Shown: positions 24,491 to 59,430 of the stretch, in pieces | How positions within the stretch are numbered: the stretch's first letter is position 1 | How the letters are laid out: every line of letters starts with the position of its first letter | Notes under the pieces: model-generated | Seen by the model: only the letters and a program-made list of their open reading frames with translations | Told to the model about the DNA's origin: nothing | Databases searched by the model: none | Translations under genes and position numbers: made by a program | DNA from: Acanthochromis polyacanthus | Lineage: Eukaryota > Chordata > Actinopteri > Pomacentridae | Assembly (NCBI RefSeq): GCF_021347895.1 | Contig: NC_067122.1 | Location: forward strand, 9,661,983 to 9,725,982 | Reading direction: 5' to 3' | Length of the DNA: 64,000 bases

Positions 24491-25948
24491 CTTGAGTCCA
24501 TTTTGTTTTAATGTCAACCCATACTTGTGGTGTAAGATCTGAAAGAATAACCATAAGAGTCAATATATCAACTTTATTATCTGTCAAGTCAGTTCTAAAA
24601 TGTGGTCAGATGGAAACAGATTGTAAAAAAAAAAGAGATGGATTACTGTTTTTGAAGAAAGAAATGCATTGGCATCAGCAGGAAATATGCTCAGTAACTA
24701 CAACATACCACTAGATGTCTCCCTGTTCTCTTGGTTATGAAATGGGTTACAGATAAATTTGGTGGTGATGCAAATTAAGCTTCTAAAATTTTGTAGAAAA
24801 GACTGAAAAAGAGACAGACCAACATTTACATTCATTTTCTGTTTGTAAATTTCAGATACATAATAGTGATAAGGTCACAGGTTATGGCAAAAGGGGTAAA
24901 GGATTATTCAAAACTAGAGGAAGTTTCAGTTCTTCAAATGCCTTTTATTATTTGCACATTTAAGCTTTAGAGTAATGCTTCACCTAGGAGAAACTTATGC
25001 TGTAATATGTGTTTTGTAAATCAGCATAACAAATGACAAGCATAAAATACTCATGTATTGGAGATATCATCATTCAAGCTGACCTTTTAAATAAAAGACC
25101 ACAAGCAACTCTGTGCAGAAGACATGAAAGGGGAACCCCACTGTGGAGCTGTCATCAGCAGGCAGGTTGAGTGTGGCCCTCTACCCAAAACCACTGATGC
25201 ACCCAGTCAGGTAATAAATCATATCCAAGATTACATTTTGCACCCTGGTGCTTGACAGAACTACCTCACACATCTTAAATGTGGCCTCGGGCTCAATAAT
25301 ACATTTACATTTATGGAATTTCTTGAGAGTCACAGGGACTTGCATCAGAATTCAGGAAATAAAATCTCTAGCCTTTTTAACTTTTAGAAGCAGCCTGAAA
25401 ACAACGGACCGAATCCCACTGCCTGGTATTAAGAAAGAAAGGTGAGATTAACTAAAGAACAATTAGTGAGTGTCTGTACAGAGTGTAAAATGTGAACGGA
25501 AAAAAGGAGTATGAATTCATTTGTGTCAGTGACAATGTTAAGATTTCCAAAAAAACCAAATTCAAAAGCAAAGTAGCTAACTGAACGGAATAACGAAGGC
25601 GTGGCATGCTCACATGGGGGGAAACCTCTCCAAAATTAGCTAATCAGTGCCATGTTGAAAGGACTGGTTGTGCCACACTGGCTAGCTTCAATGACCCTGT
25701 CAAACTCTAGGAAATCCTTCACTAATCTCCCCCCCTCCCTCCCCCACATGGCCGCTCTGACTGGTCACCTGTACTGTAATTAGATCTTCAGCCTGCGCAC
25801 CATTGTCTCTAATGGATTTTGAAAGCTCTTTTCGTTGTTCGCCATTTGTTTCATGGAAAAAATAACTCTACTGACTCTCAATGAATCCGGATGTTGTTTT
25901 TCCTAGTATCTCCTCGATGTGAGCGTTTCGGGTGCATTCGGTGACAAC
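24491..25948 (+). other. gpm6a-lrit3 spacer and presumed lrit3 promoter
   Basis: About 1.45 kb from the last gpm6a poly(A) signal to the lrit3 start codon. No gene was recognised. The last 250 bp hold a C-rich run (25728-25745), a TAATTAGATC homeodomain-type site (about 25778-25787) and TCTAATGGATTTT (about 25808-25820). Such sites suit the photoreceptor and bipolar-cell homeodomain factors that drive retinal genes, but short motifs like these occur often by chance. Two short upstream ATG frames precede the lrit3 ATG. Confidence 0.4.
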
Positions 25949-28900
25949 ATGCGTCGACTTCTTTGTGTGCATGTACTCCTATGCTGCCTCAGTATGGCTC
26001 ATCCCTTCTGTCCATCCCAGTGTACCTGTGTCTTCCATGGACGTACCGATGGAGCAGGAACAAGGTAAACTGTATTTTAATTGTGCCCTCAGCATAATTT
26101 GTAAAGAAAATCAGTGACAATCCAGCATTTATACAATCTCATGTATGAGTTTGGCAAATTAACTCACCCTATCTGTAGTGTAAAACTACAAAAATAATGA
26201 ACAAGTAAAAACACAATTTTAACACATTCACTTCCATGTACTCTAAAATGAACTTTGTGAGACTGTTTGTTAAAATAGAGCTGCATCTTTTCCATGCCTT
26301 CAGACAAATCTGTGACTCATTTATATGAGCTCAACATTGAAGCACTCGGACTTGTTTGTTGTGTGATCTCAGTTAAATCATGGACATTTTCTTTACCAGT
26401 CTAGTGTGGAGATTTAATATACATCCCCATCGGTGTGTGTAAAAAAACATGACAGTGATTCAGTTTTGGTTGGTGTGTGTAAAAAAACATGACAGTGACT
26501 CAGTTTTGGTTGGTGTGTGTAAAAAAAACATGACAGTGACTCAGTTTGGATGTGTAACAATTAAAATGCACAGAATCAGGACAATCAAAATGATCAAGTT
26601 TTAATGGGGTATTGGTAGCTTATACATGATCCAAATTCACCAGAGCGCAATTTGCACAGGCTGTACTGACATAATACATAGTTCCTGGCAAAGCACCAAT
26701 CCATTTATGCCTGAGAAGGACCTAATTTCCCACTGAACTGTTAATCCTGTTAGTGCTAACAGAAAGAAGGTTGATGTGTGATAATAACAGAGAGAAGGGT
26801 GATGCGTGATAATATCTGTCAGGTGTAAAGAAAACACTGCATAGGTATTCAGGTACACATTATGGTACGGGACAGTACAACAGGTAAAAGTTAGAAATCA
26901 AGTGTTTCCCCCTTTAAAGATGTAATGCTAATTATAAAAGCCTTCTCTCCATGTCATTGAAAGTAACTGATACCTGCTAAACCACCTTTTCTAGTCCACA
27001 TGACCCCTCTCCATCTATGAAGACAGTGATTAGCTCTGACCTTGCCATCGGGAAATTGCCCTTCCGGACTACAGTGATGTCAGTGAAAGCATCCCACATC
27101 ACACCTGACGGGCTGAATGGATGGATTGATGTATGGATGAATAATGCACTGACTGACACACATCACATCTGACTGACAGGTCAATTAAATGCTCACGGGA
27201 ACAGCTGCTTTCTCATTGAAAAATGCGTCAAACTGTTTTGAGTTACCCACTGTAAAACAGTTTAGTAAGCTGGCAACAAGATCAGTTCACAACAGCTTTA
27301 ACGTTTTTTGATTTCTTTCTTTTAGATCTGTGCTCTGCAATGATCCAGACATGTCTGACATCCCTGTCAATGTCCCTGTGGATACAGTCAAACTTCGAAT
27401 TGAGAAAACTGCAATACGGCGAATCCCGACAGAAGCTTTTTACTACCTAGTGGACCTGCGATACCTGTGGATTACCTATAATTCCGTAACCTCAGTGGAT
27501 ACTGCGAGTTTCTACAACCTAAAAGTGCTCCATGAGCTGCGGCTGGATGGAAATATGATCTCTATCTTCCCTTGGGAGTCTCTCAAAGAGATGCCTAGGT
27601 TGAAGACACTGGATCTTCACAACAACAGACTCACTAATGTTCCCGCCGAGGCGATCCCCTACCTCCTCAACATCACCTACTTGGATCTATCCAGCAACAA
27701 ATTTTCCACCCTGCCCTCTGATCTCATGGATATCTGGCCACCCTTCAACGGACTACCTGTCTCTACTAATGCCTCTCAGAAAGTTGTGTTAGGTAAGGAG
27801 AAAATGTTCAGTCAGGCTTGGTTTTACAAGATATTAGGGCCAGGGCACTCTTGGGGTTATCTGGAATTGCCTCAGGAACTTCATTCCAACACCTGTTAAT
27901 CTAGTCAGATTTACTCTGCCTGAGCAGTCATGACCCTGAGGACACAAATTAGTTTATTCTAAGCAGTGGCAGAGTTAACACTTTAGGTGCATTATTAATT
28001 GACTGTCCTTATTAACCGCAAAATAATTAACACAGCACCTCTTGGTAATTCAAGCCGGTGTCAAGTTCATCAGTAAATTAAAAAAAAGAAAGAAAGACAA
28101 CTGGATACCAGTGTGTATTGTGTTACATATACAAGGAAATTACAGCATCTTTAGTTTGAGGTAAAGAATAGGAACTTTTTAATTAATATTATGTATTAAG
28201 TAACACTATGAGTATACAGAAACAAACAAACAAAAATCTACAGTATTGGTCACCTTATTCTCAATAATCGTTGAAACTTTGTGTTAGCCTGAATAGCTAG
28301 TTTAGCCTGTATACATTAGTTATCATTAAGTTTGGAATTCATGATGTTTGAGTGTCTTTTTTTTCTTTAAACTGTGTGTTCCTTTTGGAATGAAAAAATA
28401 AGTTTACAATTACACCTGTCATTCAAAAATACAAGGAATATGTGTGCAAAAGTTCAGTCAAAAATGGGTTTCTTCACTTCACTTCACTGTAGGGGGGCAG
28501 TCATTTCATAACAGAGCATATGATTTCAATACAACGCTGTTGGGAATGGCAAGATCGATCCTAAAGTCCCGTCAGTTATTTATTTAGGAAGCTGGTAAAT
28601 CTATGCTCAATATGCATTTCTTAAAGTATGATCTATGATACTCCCTTATCATGAAGGCAGTAGAAAGTTCTTAAGGTTGGGGTGAAGCCAAAACACTTGT
28701 TGTCTATGTTCTTCTGTCTTTAGATGGGTGTGCACTATCGTTCAGGTTTAAACCTGTCCTGTGTCGATTAAAGTCCAGGGTCATGATCGGTTACATCCTA
28801 TTTGATGTTTAATTGTTAAACCGGTTTAGTCGGGACAATTTCCTGTAGAAATACCCCCTGTAGTGCTCTCTTGTAGCTGAGGGTTGCCTTGAACCTGCAG

Positions 28901-31900
28901 CGAAGGCTTATGTTCACAAATTATACTGTTTAGCCAGTTTTAGAAATTCCTAAAATTTCCTACATTTTGTAATGTATGCTCTTTTGAAGCCAGCATCATA
29001 GCAAGTGGCACATTTAAGGCCAACTGGTGATTTCTGTGTTTCATGCCTATGAACAGTTTAAACTATTTGCATTCGTAACAGCAGACTTTCATGCATTTTT
29101 ATACAAATCGAATACAATCCACAAATGCACATAAGAAAATATTATGCCAGCTTCCTGACAACAAGAAGAGACATTTTGTTTATTATGTTTGTATGGACAA
29201 CAAGAAGTTTAAAATAGATGAAAGCGAGCGATAAGTCTTCAGTAGAACCTCGAATACACCGTCTGATGATGAAATTTACGTCACTCAGACGCTTGTGAAC
29301 TCTCACTTGCTCTCGGAGGCAGAAATTATAACACTAGCTTTAGGCCTGCACTCGGACTCGCACAGTGGGGTCCGACAGACATGCAAACATACAAGGACAC
29401 CAACATTGGCATCGTGTTGACACACGTGGACTAAAAAGACAACTGTATTGCCATTTCGACTATAAAAGTGGAATTGCAAGTAAAAAGGTCATTGCATCTT
29501 CAATTAATCAAGAACAAAGGTGCAAAAAAAACAATGTTGACAGCAATAAACTGGTGAAGCTAAACACAAAATAGGTTGGGTCTTCCAAACGCCAAACTGA
29601 TAGCTTTAAAATGGTAGACTGAAAAGCAAGGGATAACATGACAGTGGTTACACCCACTTTTAAATACAATCTATAAGAAATACGGTCAAAATTGGAAATA
29701 TTAGAGAAAAGAAGGTAGCAGACAGTGCAGCCACAAAGATCAAATGATGATGACAATGATAATTCCTTTGCTCCAGTGCAAAGGTTAGCATTCAGACACA
29801 CCTACTCCAAGTATGCTACTGAAATCTAGTTTGGCTGCAGTTTAGCTACAGTTCAGGCTTTTGTGTGTCCCATCAGGTCAGGTTTATATGGATCCATTTG
29901 AAAACTGCAGCTAGATCAGGTGCCACTCATATTGCGTTTATTTATTGGTTTATGTATTTGTTTCGTTGGATGTATTCCGGAATTACATGTAAATTAATGC
30001 GCGTTTACTGTGTCCGCGTTGCATGGACAGTTGGAGGGATATTAACAGACTGCAAAAGGTCAAGCTAGCTTATCTCAGCCAAAATAGCTTGCTGTGTGCT
30101 CTGGCGTACCTGAAGGAGAAACAGGATTAGTGCGAAGGTAATGCACAAACAGACAACAGCTTGTGTAGTGCATCCTGTAAGCAATTGCTGTTAATATTTT
30201 ATACAGGGTATGCACAGCTTAGCTATTTTGAATTTATTTATAAGTCAATTAAAGCTAAAAACAAAAATTGCAGAAACAATCAATAAAATGTGGTTTGTAC
30301 TCATCTAGATTCCATCTTACAACTTTCAAATTGTAATAAATCACAAATATATTTATTAGTATTTTAAATTTGACACATGGGCTACATCGTGTTTATGCTA
30401 TTAGTGATCTACTGATATTTATGCTGAAAACAAAGCGAATGGAAAGAGTATGTTATCACAAACTGGAGGCCACCAGCAGCTTAGGTGCGTTGGCACTGTT
30501 AAGACAAACTAATCTGTTTAAAGGGCTTTAGTATGCACTAGTACATGTGCTTACCCATTGTGTGCAGGTGTTTAGAGCTAGCAGTAAGTGAAACTCCATT
30601 ACTTGCTTATGATACGCTCACTTTCACCGCCTTTAGATTTTATAATCACATCTAAAATTATGCAAATTTTCAAAGCAAAATAAAGAGAACTCAAATGGTG
30701 GCTGATAAATCGGTCTAATATGTGTACTGTACAATCTAATGCTGCCCACTGTTTGCACTGTTTGGATTTGAACTTAATATAGAGTATATCACTCTAGTTC
30801 TTTTGAACATCTGCTTCTGCTATAACTGAATGTAGATTAGTCATTATAAAAATTTCTACTCTTTTGTTTTGTCCATTCACTGCTAACATGCCATATCAGC
30901 ATCCTCTGCTTTTGTAATCAACAACCGCACTTTATAACAAGACAGTATTTAAGTGTAAGATGTTTGACACAGCAACTGCATGAAACTATGTTCAAAAATA
31001 AGAATCCATGTCATCTTTTTACCTTCAGGGCTCCAGGACAATCCCTGGATCTGTGACTGCAAAATCTCCAAGCTGATAGAGATGTCCAAAATGGCTGACA
31101 CACCAGTGGTTTTGATGGATCTATTCTTAACTTGCGCTGGACCAGAGAATCTGGCAGGTGTCCTTTTTCAGCAGGCTGAACTTGACAACTGCGTAAAACC
31201 ATCAGTGATGACGTCTGCAACCAAGATCACATCTCCTTTAGGCAGTAATGTTCTCCTGCGTTGTGATGCCACAGGTTTTCCAACACCAACTCTTTACTGG
31301 GCCAAGTCAGACGGCTCACCAGTCAACAACACAGGTATAATGGGAAGGTTTTATGTGTTAGTTGAGGTTTATAATTGAAGTAACCTCTGTGAGTTAAAGA
31401 TTGTCATTGCTTGATGAAAAGTAAACATCAAAGTATGCAGCACTAGCACTGCAAGGCCAAAATCCATATTTATTTCCATGTTCTTTTTCTACTCTATAGT
31501 CCAAGAGTCACCAGGGGATGGTATCAGGTGGTCCATCATGAGCTTACATGGGATAGTGTACAAAGATGCTGGAAACTACAGTTGTAAAGCCAAGAATGTT
31601 GCTGGCAATGCAGAAGCCACCATCTCCCTCTCAGTTGCTGGTACTTTCAGCACCACCATCCCTCCACCAAGGCCCAGCACTGGAACTGGACCAACCAGCC
31701 TGGGAACAACGTTTATTCCTCCAACTGATGTTACCGGCTCACTCTTCGTCACGTCCACAGTCCTCCCAAGAACATCAACCGTATCTGCTGTCCCTAGGAA
31801 GCCAAAAACTACTCCCAGCAGTGGTTTACAGAAAGGCTCACTGAAGCAAACAAAAAGCCAGCAAGGAGGAAATGGAAGAAAACTTGCAGCAGATGAAAAG

Positions 31901-32530
31901 AGCAAGAAAAGTGATGCATCAAAGTCTGTTAAGGATCTAAAGATTGTAGAGGAAACGGCTGACAGTGCAGTGTTGCTCTGGACTGCAGATGGGTTACCAA
32001 ATGAGGCCCCGCTTACAGTTGTATATTCACCATACGGTGAGGATGACAGTAAGAGGACAGTGGAGACTAATGCTGGCAGTGGAAAAGTGCTCCTAGATGG
32101 ACTGTCATCTGGGATGAGGTACTCTGTTTGCCTCTTTGCGAAAGGTAGTGCAGCTGGAAAAGATCCTTGCATCGACTTCTACACATTGGACAACATAGAA
32201 GATGATGGGCAGAACCAGCTTTTCATGATTATAAGCGGGATTGCCTGTGCTTTGGTTCTGCCTCTCATTGCCCTGCTGATCTATAAGATCCTGGCTCTGT
32301 ACTGTAAAGGAAGCAGCACGGAGTTGGATGAAGAAGAACTAGAAAAAGAGAGCTATGTCAAGTTTGAGACCATTTCAATGAAACAAAGGACTATGAACTC
32401 TCACCCAACTGAACTTTGGGCAAGGAGACCAACTCATGAATCAGAGCGAATGCTCCTGTGTTCCAGGTCAAGCATTGACTCCCAGATGACCTATAAGAGT
32501 GACAGTTCCCGGTCTGAATATCTCTGCTGA
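25949..32530 (+). CDS. lrit3: Leucine-rich repeat, Ig-like and transmembrane domains protein 3 (4 coding exons)
   Basis: Single-pass synaptic membrane protein. In mammals and zebrafish LRIT3 is needed to place nyctalopin and TRPM1 at photoreceptor-to-ON-bipolar synapses; loss causes congenital stationary night blindness. Coding exons 25949-26064, 27326-27792, 31029-31334 and 31500-32530 (phases 2, 1, 1) give 1920 nt, 639 aa. Signal peptide at residues 1-17 (RRLLCVHVLLCCLSMA), LRR N-cap CPSQCTC, about five leucine-rich repeats in exon 2, LRR C-cap NPWICDC in exon 3. An Ig domain is split across exons 3/4 (LLRCDATGFP to DAGNYSCKAKN). Then a Ser/Thr/Pro-rich linker, an FN3 domain (about 439-524), a transmembrane helix (about 537-561) and a cytoplasmic tail ending SEYLC. 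Start chosen because it gives the signal peptide. The downstream neighbour egf is also LRIT3's neighbour in human. Teleosts have lrit3a/lrit3b; which one is unresolved. Confidence 0.93.
26065..27325 (+). other. lrit3: lrit3 intron 1
   Basis: Phase-2 intron, gtaaac to tttttag. It contains a 40-bp minisatellite (26432-26549) and a short diverged duplication at about 26759-26814 in which an AGAAGGNTGATGNGTGATAA unit occurs twice. Nothing else was recognised. Confidence 0.8.
26432..26549. repeat. 40-bp minisatellite, about 3 copies
   Basis: A unit beginning GGTGTGTGTAAAAAAACATG and continuing ACAGTGACTCAGTTTTGGTT starts at 26432, 26472 and 26512, an exact 40-bp period. The third copy has one extra A and then diverges. 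Copies differ by only one or two bases, so the array is young. Confidence 0.93.
27793..31028 (+). other. lrit3: lrit3 intron 2
   Basis: A 3.2-kb phase-1 intron separating the LRR exon from the LRR C-cap/Ig exon (gtaagg to ccttcag). No repeat family or hidden gene was recognised with confidence. The open frames at 29365-29574 and 29508-29801 look non-coding. Confidence 0.75.
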
Positions 32531-33190
32531 TTTAAGAACCCATGGCCAATGCCCAAACACCATGCTAGTATTACATTATTTTAAACACTCTTTATATGCC
32601 TTTCATGACAAAGACAAAAATTATTACCTATAAAGTCATATATAAATTTTTATAATCATGTTGTGATGAATGGCACAACACATTCTTCTGCACTTTCCGG
32701 TATCTACTCATTTATAAAGATTTATATAATGAAGTACAAAAGTGTTTTCAATGCAGAATCACTCCAATGTGTCCAATATTTTTATCTATGTCCTTATGTC
32801 TTGGAGCCTTACATTAACATCCATTTATTAAGTAATACCACAGCCCAGCACCTGTATGGGATTTAAAACTATACCTAGTATCATACAAAGAGCCAGTCAG
32901 TTAACGATGTCTGGTTTTTGACTGTTTTCAATGCCAAAGTTGCAATGTGTCAGATATAAATATTGTGGTGGTGTCAGAGAAAATCTATAATACTCCCCAT
33001 CACATTTACAGCATCATTGTCACTTTAAGCATCAAGCCGACTGTGGCCTTACTGGACAAGAAAGTACTGTCAGTGTGTGATAGAATACAGTGTGTGACTT
33101 TTTGCCACTTTATATGATTATATGTATATAACTGTCTATAAATGAAGCTGCACAGTTGTTTTTAATAAATTGTTGAATTTTGTGTTGAAT
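32531..33190 (+). other. lrit3: lrit3 3' untranslated region
   Basis: AT-rich sequence from the TGA at 32528-32530 to an AATAAA at 33164-33169, which is followed by a T/GT-rich stretch. The length is inferred from the signal only. Confidence 0.55.
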
Positions 33191-36071
33191 ACTACTTTAT
33201 GTTTTTGGATTGGATATGTGTATGTGGAAAAAAAAAACACCTCAGATGCAATTTTCCAAAACCTTACAAATATTTAACACAAAGTCAAAAAAGACTACAG
33301 TCCCTCTTACTAATTTTTCAGAATCTTCTAATAACACCAGAAATACATCAATTTAGCAACCCATCCACAACAGACTGCATGCTCTTTTTAGGTTTCAACC
33401 CCTGAAACTAAATCCTAGTCTTACAATACACACTGTGTGCAGACGCTAAGAAGAGGAGAGTGCCAAAAAGCTGAATATTGTGTACTGTAAATCAACACAA
33501 ACAAAACTCAGTGAGTGCTACTGGGGCTGTATAATCAATGGTATGTACGGTTGCAAGTGAGAAATGTAAAACATAAAAATGCACATAGACATTATATGTG
33601 CTCACACAGTTATGAACAACAGTGCACTCGCTCATCCAGAAAATCAATGGGTCACAGTTGTCTTGTTCTCTGACGATATGAGCAGGCATCGCAGTAAATC
33701 CAGATAAAACGATGGGTGGATCTGGAAAACGGTTCCCATGGATACCTCTGTGCAAACCAGCTGTAGGAGCCTGCAGCATTACCTAATCTCTTTTGCCACC
33801 TGTGCTGTTATCATAGCAACAGCCGGGCAAGTTTAACAAACACACTGAATGGATGGTGGACTAGGATGTTAATGACAAATAAAACTACGAATGGACACTG
33901 ATAGCTATAATAAAGACAGGCAACTCCAGGAGGACAGGAGAAGACAAAGGGGAAAACAGACATCAGTAAAGTGATCAAATGACTGATAGAAAAACTGTGA
34001 AGTAATGTGGACAACTGCTTCTACTCTACAGTAGTTGCCATTGGCCTGTGGTCCTAGATAATACAGTCCAGACAGAGCAACTGAATGTGAGATACTTTGC
34101 TTCCCTAGAGGCTTTACAGTTGCATCACAAATCTCCTGGCAACCGTGACCAGTGCCATTACAACAGTCTAGTGGAAAATTGGCCACATGTTAGAGGTGGC
34201 AGAATATAGAACAAGAAGACCAGATAAAGATATCTTCTCATGCCCATCTGTGCTTGCTGAACTGCGGACAGCGCTGAAAGGTGGATTTATTTCCAACCCG
34301 AGGTTAATGTGAATCCTTATCCGTTTGTACTTTACCTAATTGGGTCAGTGCAGTCAGTCTTAAAAGAGCAATCCTGTAACTATACAATCACTCAAATCAC
34401 AGCTAGCATTATGAAGCATTTCATGTATGCTTGTTGTGTGGGGTGGGGGAGTTTACCAAACAATCAACACAAATACAGCACAATATTTACATAAAGTATT
34501 AGCAGGTACCACTGGCCCCTGGTTAATCATTTTCAGCATTTAAGAGTTCAAAGTAAATATGTTATATTCGACCATTTTCAAATACATTTGTAAAACAATG
34601 CATCGCAATAATAATTTTGAAATACACAGACACATTTTCAGCACTGGCAAATGTCAGTGTGAGCGAGGGTTTTTGAGGCTACTAAATGTCAGCTGAACAT
34701 TATTTATAATGAGTTACGCATTCTCAAATGCTCTCTGTCGCAACTGATTGAAGGTGACTCACTGAACTGGAATCCAGAACTGGCCATCTTCCAAAAGAAA
34801 TGACACGAGGTGGCATTTAATACTGCGGCACAATCCGATGTATCCTGGATACGCAGTCTACCTGATGATTCAAACCCATGCATGACTGCCATCCAACAGT
34901 CACCTGAAGTATAATTATAGACATTCCATTGTTATGTGCCAGGGGGTGAAATCGTGGGAAAAGGTTAACGTTACTGTGGAGACAAGGCTACTTTCTCAAC
35001 AGTGTAAATCTTCTACTGCTATTCTACAGGGTCACTGGTGACGTTGTTCCTGACAATGTCCTAGTCATGGTGGGCATGAATAGAGGCCGTGGTTCCTGGC
35101 CTCTGTTAGTTGTTCTGCTGGCTAAAAAGAAGACAAACAATTTCGGGATAATCTGCTCCTCTTCTCCACCGTTCTCTATAAATTACTCATTCTACCAATT
35201 CTCTCTGGGAGCCAGATGAACTTCAACAGGAGACAGTCTGACACACTGACTTCCTATTCACACAAATAGGCCACAAAACAAAGTGTCTATTGTGTTTGTG
35301 GCATTTGGAAATTACACTTATACTGTAAGCATGTCGTTTATAAATGGCTTAATGGACTGAAAAATGTTAACGTACCAAAGGTTCATTTTGTCCCATCATT
35401 AATAAATAAATAATTATAGTACGATTCTGTCTAACAGCCTTCCATGCAATGCTCATCTTCCTGTCTCTTCCTCCCAGACACAAAAACTCTGTCTCGGACA
35501 CACACATCCATCTATACTCACAAAGCACGCAGGTCAGGGGGTGGGGAGAAAGGGTAATATGTTATTATGTGGGACCTTTTTTTTTTTCAGGCCGGACTCA
35601 TTTCTTACATAGTCCACATTCTGCTTAAAAAACTGACTGCAGCTTCAAGAAGATCTTACTCCAACGCTGGACTAGCATGTGCAAAATTTATCACGGGGGT
35701 GTCAGGAATTTCAATCTTTGCTTCCAAAACAGACTGGCAGCCCAGGGGCCCAAAGTGGGGAGTGAGCAGGATCCCACACGCACTTTAATTTTTTTTTTTT
35801 TTTTTTTTTGGATTGAACACCACACTGACAGCATTACCCTCCTTATTCAAGAGTCCTCCATCATTTTCAGTGGGGTTGTGCATCTCCCTTTAGCGTGACA
35901 TCTCCTGGTATGTAAAGCTCCGCTGTCTCACAAGGTGTAAGCCTCAGACCAGGATGCCAACAGTGTGCAAGGAAATGTTGCTTAATTTTGGGGAGTTCTT
36001 CAGTGCCAGTTCTGATCGTGGGAATGCCTGAGACAAAGTGAACAAGTGCAGCAGGGACCAAGTGCAGGATT
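33191..36071 (+). other. lrit3-egf spacer, including presumed egf promoter
   Basis: About 2.9 kb. No gene was recognised. It includes a 23-base T run at about 35788-35810 and a short T tract at 35579-35588. The egf leader and promoter must lie in the last few hundred bases, but I see no decisive TATA box or start site. Confidence 0.5.
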
Positions 36072-57284
<21,213 letters not shown>

Positions 57285-59430
57285 CTCAGTGGAAGCAGCA
57301 ACGCAGCTTACAGTTCACCGTACAGCACTGTAACATCCACCATCAAGCTTGTGTCGGGTGTTTGGTAGAAATAAAGGAAAGTATAGTTAACTTGCAAACT
57401 TTAGAGCATAAAACTGCAATCTCTCTCCTAAAATATAACTTCCAATTACGACTTTGTAATTTACGCTGGGTATGATGGAGTTATATTTTGGTATTCTGCA
57501 TCATTTTATAAAATACAGAATTGGGAAAGAAACTGCTCATATTAAATACTTGGGGTCTGACAGCACACAAGAATGAGTGCAGAGGAGAAACAAAAGAGTT
57601 AAAGCAAAAACTGTTAAGTCACTGAAATGCTGCAGATATACAATAAAAAATGGCCGCGTTTCCTTTCAAGTATAAACAGAACAGAAATTGCCCACGAAGA
57701 TATATGCAACATATTCAGCAATATCCTGAATTAACTATTAAAGTGAGGGTTGTAGCTTTAACTTCAAAACCCCACAAGCCAGTCAACAGTGAAGACACAG
57801 CCGTCTTATTTAAACAGAAGATGATTGTATTCACCTCCATGTAACGGCTGGTCGACTGACCCAAACAGCATGAGCAAAGAAGTTGTAGGTTCTGGTCATG
57901 CACGAAGGCTAACTAAAATGCTTAGTGAGAGATTTGTACCACATTTGCCTAATTTTCGAGGCCATTCAAGTATTCCGTTAGCACACTGAAGCTGATAGAC
58001 AACAACCATTGTGTTGAAAGTCTCATACCGAACCGAATGTCACACATCGTACGGTCTGGGATGAACCCAGAATCTGGTGCTAATTACTGCAGCTGACAAA
58101 AAAATGCTACATAAAAACACACATGTACAGTTTTTCCTACAAACGTATAGAATAGATGTATATTATCAAAGCCCCTTTATACTCAAATGCACATATACTC
58201 AAGGTGAACAGAGAACATCCATTTCTCACAAGAACCAACGCTTATTGTCCCTCTTATATCAATTAGCCTAGATACCCAAACCTTAACATACATTTCTATT
58301 TTTTTTTGCCATGTTCGAGCCACTGAATTTTGCTTTGCTCAGGATGTGGTTATTAGCTAAGAAAGTTGGACACCACTCTAGGGTGTTTTTTTATGTATTT
58401 TACTGTGTATCAAATGTGTACGATTTGTGTCTCTAAAAGCCCAAGATAACGTCCTCAAATATCTTCTTTTGTATACAATCTAAAGATATTCAGTTTATCG
58501 ATAGGAGAAAAGAAACCAGAAAATACTTAAATTTAAGAAGCTGAAATCACACAAATTTGACTCTTGTTGAAAACGATACATAAACTGATCAAACAATTAT
58601 CCAAACGGTTCCTGATTAACTTAACATTTGACAAATAATCAGTTAATTGATTATTCGATTAATCATTGCAGCTCTATTTAGAATTTGTCAAATATCTGGA
58701 TATCCTCAACTTCCTTTGATTGAGGTGGTTCCATAAGAGCAAAAGCTGAACTACTTACTTGTGTGATAGTGAAGGGACACGTTTTTGTTGTTTTGATATG
58801 TACTTCCCTATTTGTTACATATTTTAGATGGTCACAGGAAAGAGGTTGTATTTTCAAGTGTATTTTGACCTTCAAAGAGGAGCTTTGACAGGTGCAGTGC
58901 AGCAGACTTGTTGGTGATTTAAATCTTTAAGATTGAGCAACAAACCAATATGAGTTATTTAAAAATGAGTAAAAGGTTTGTGGTCCATCTTGCCAACCAA
59001 GTCAAATTAACAAAGCGATATGTAAACACTACAAACACAGAAAATACATGATATCATTTATCCAAGCATAACAACTCCAATCACTAAATTCTCCAAAACG
59101 GCGATCTGTCAGCAAATTTTATGCTTCATTTTGATAAATACGTTTACCTTTGTCAGAGTTCTACTGAGATTAGGGTAAACTGAAGTGGCATGCTGACTAA
59201 TTTCTGACTTATTCATTGTCTCTTACTTTGAAAAGGGAGGACATCTTCAAACGGAGTTCCACTGAACATCTTTGCAGCAGAAGTCTTGGTCTTTATTTGG
59301 ACAGAACACAGCATTTTGTTCACACTATACTCAGCTCTGATTAGATATTATTTTAACATGTGTCGGCTATAACTGGAATCAGAAACTTGCAAGATGAAGC
59401 TTGTTTTTATTTTCATCAATAAAATTGTAT
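57285..59430 (+). other. egf: egf 3' untranslated region (probable)
   Basis: Starts after the TAG at 57282-57284. Candidate poly(A) signals are AATAAA at 57642-57647 (short form) and AATAAA at 59418-59423, the latter followed by a GTGCTGTGTT-rich stretch. The interval contains a fish repeat relic at 58570-58676. Which signal is used is not visible from sequence. Confidence 0.45.
58570..58676. repeat. AT-rich interspersed repeat end (ATTAATC...GCAGCTCTA)
   Basis: Begins AAACGATACATAAACTGATC and ends GATTATTCGATTAATCATTG followed by CAGCTCTA. The terminal string is a common teleost interspersed-repeat ending, recognised by pattern. Class not assigned. Confidence 0.4.

Noticed and set aside
31576..32172. 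198-codon open frame on the minus strand
   Set aside because: It lies exactly opposite lrit3 exon 4, whose plus-strand frame encodes the Ig, linker and FN3 parts. The minus frame has no recognisable domain and is a shadow.
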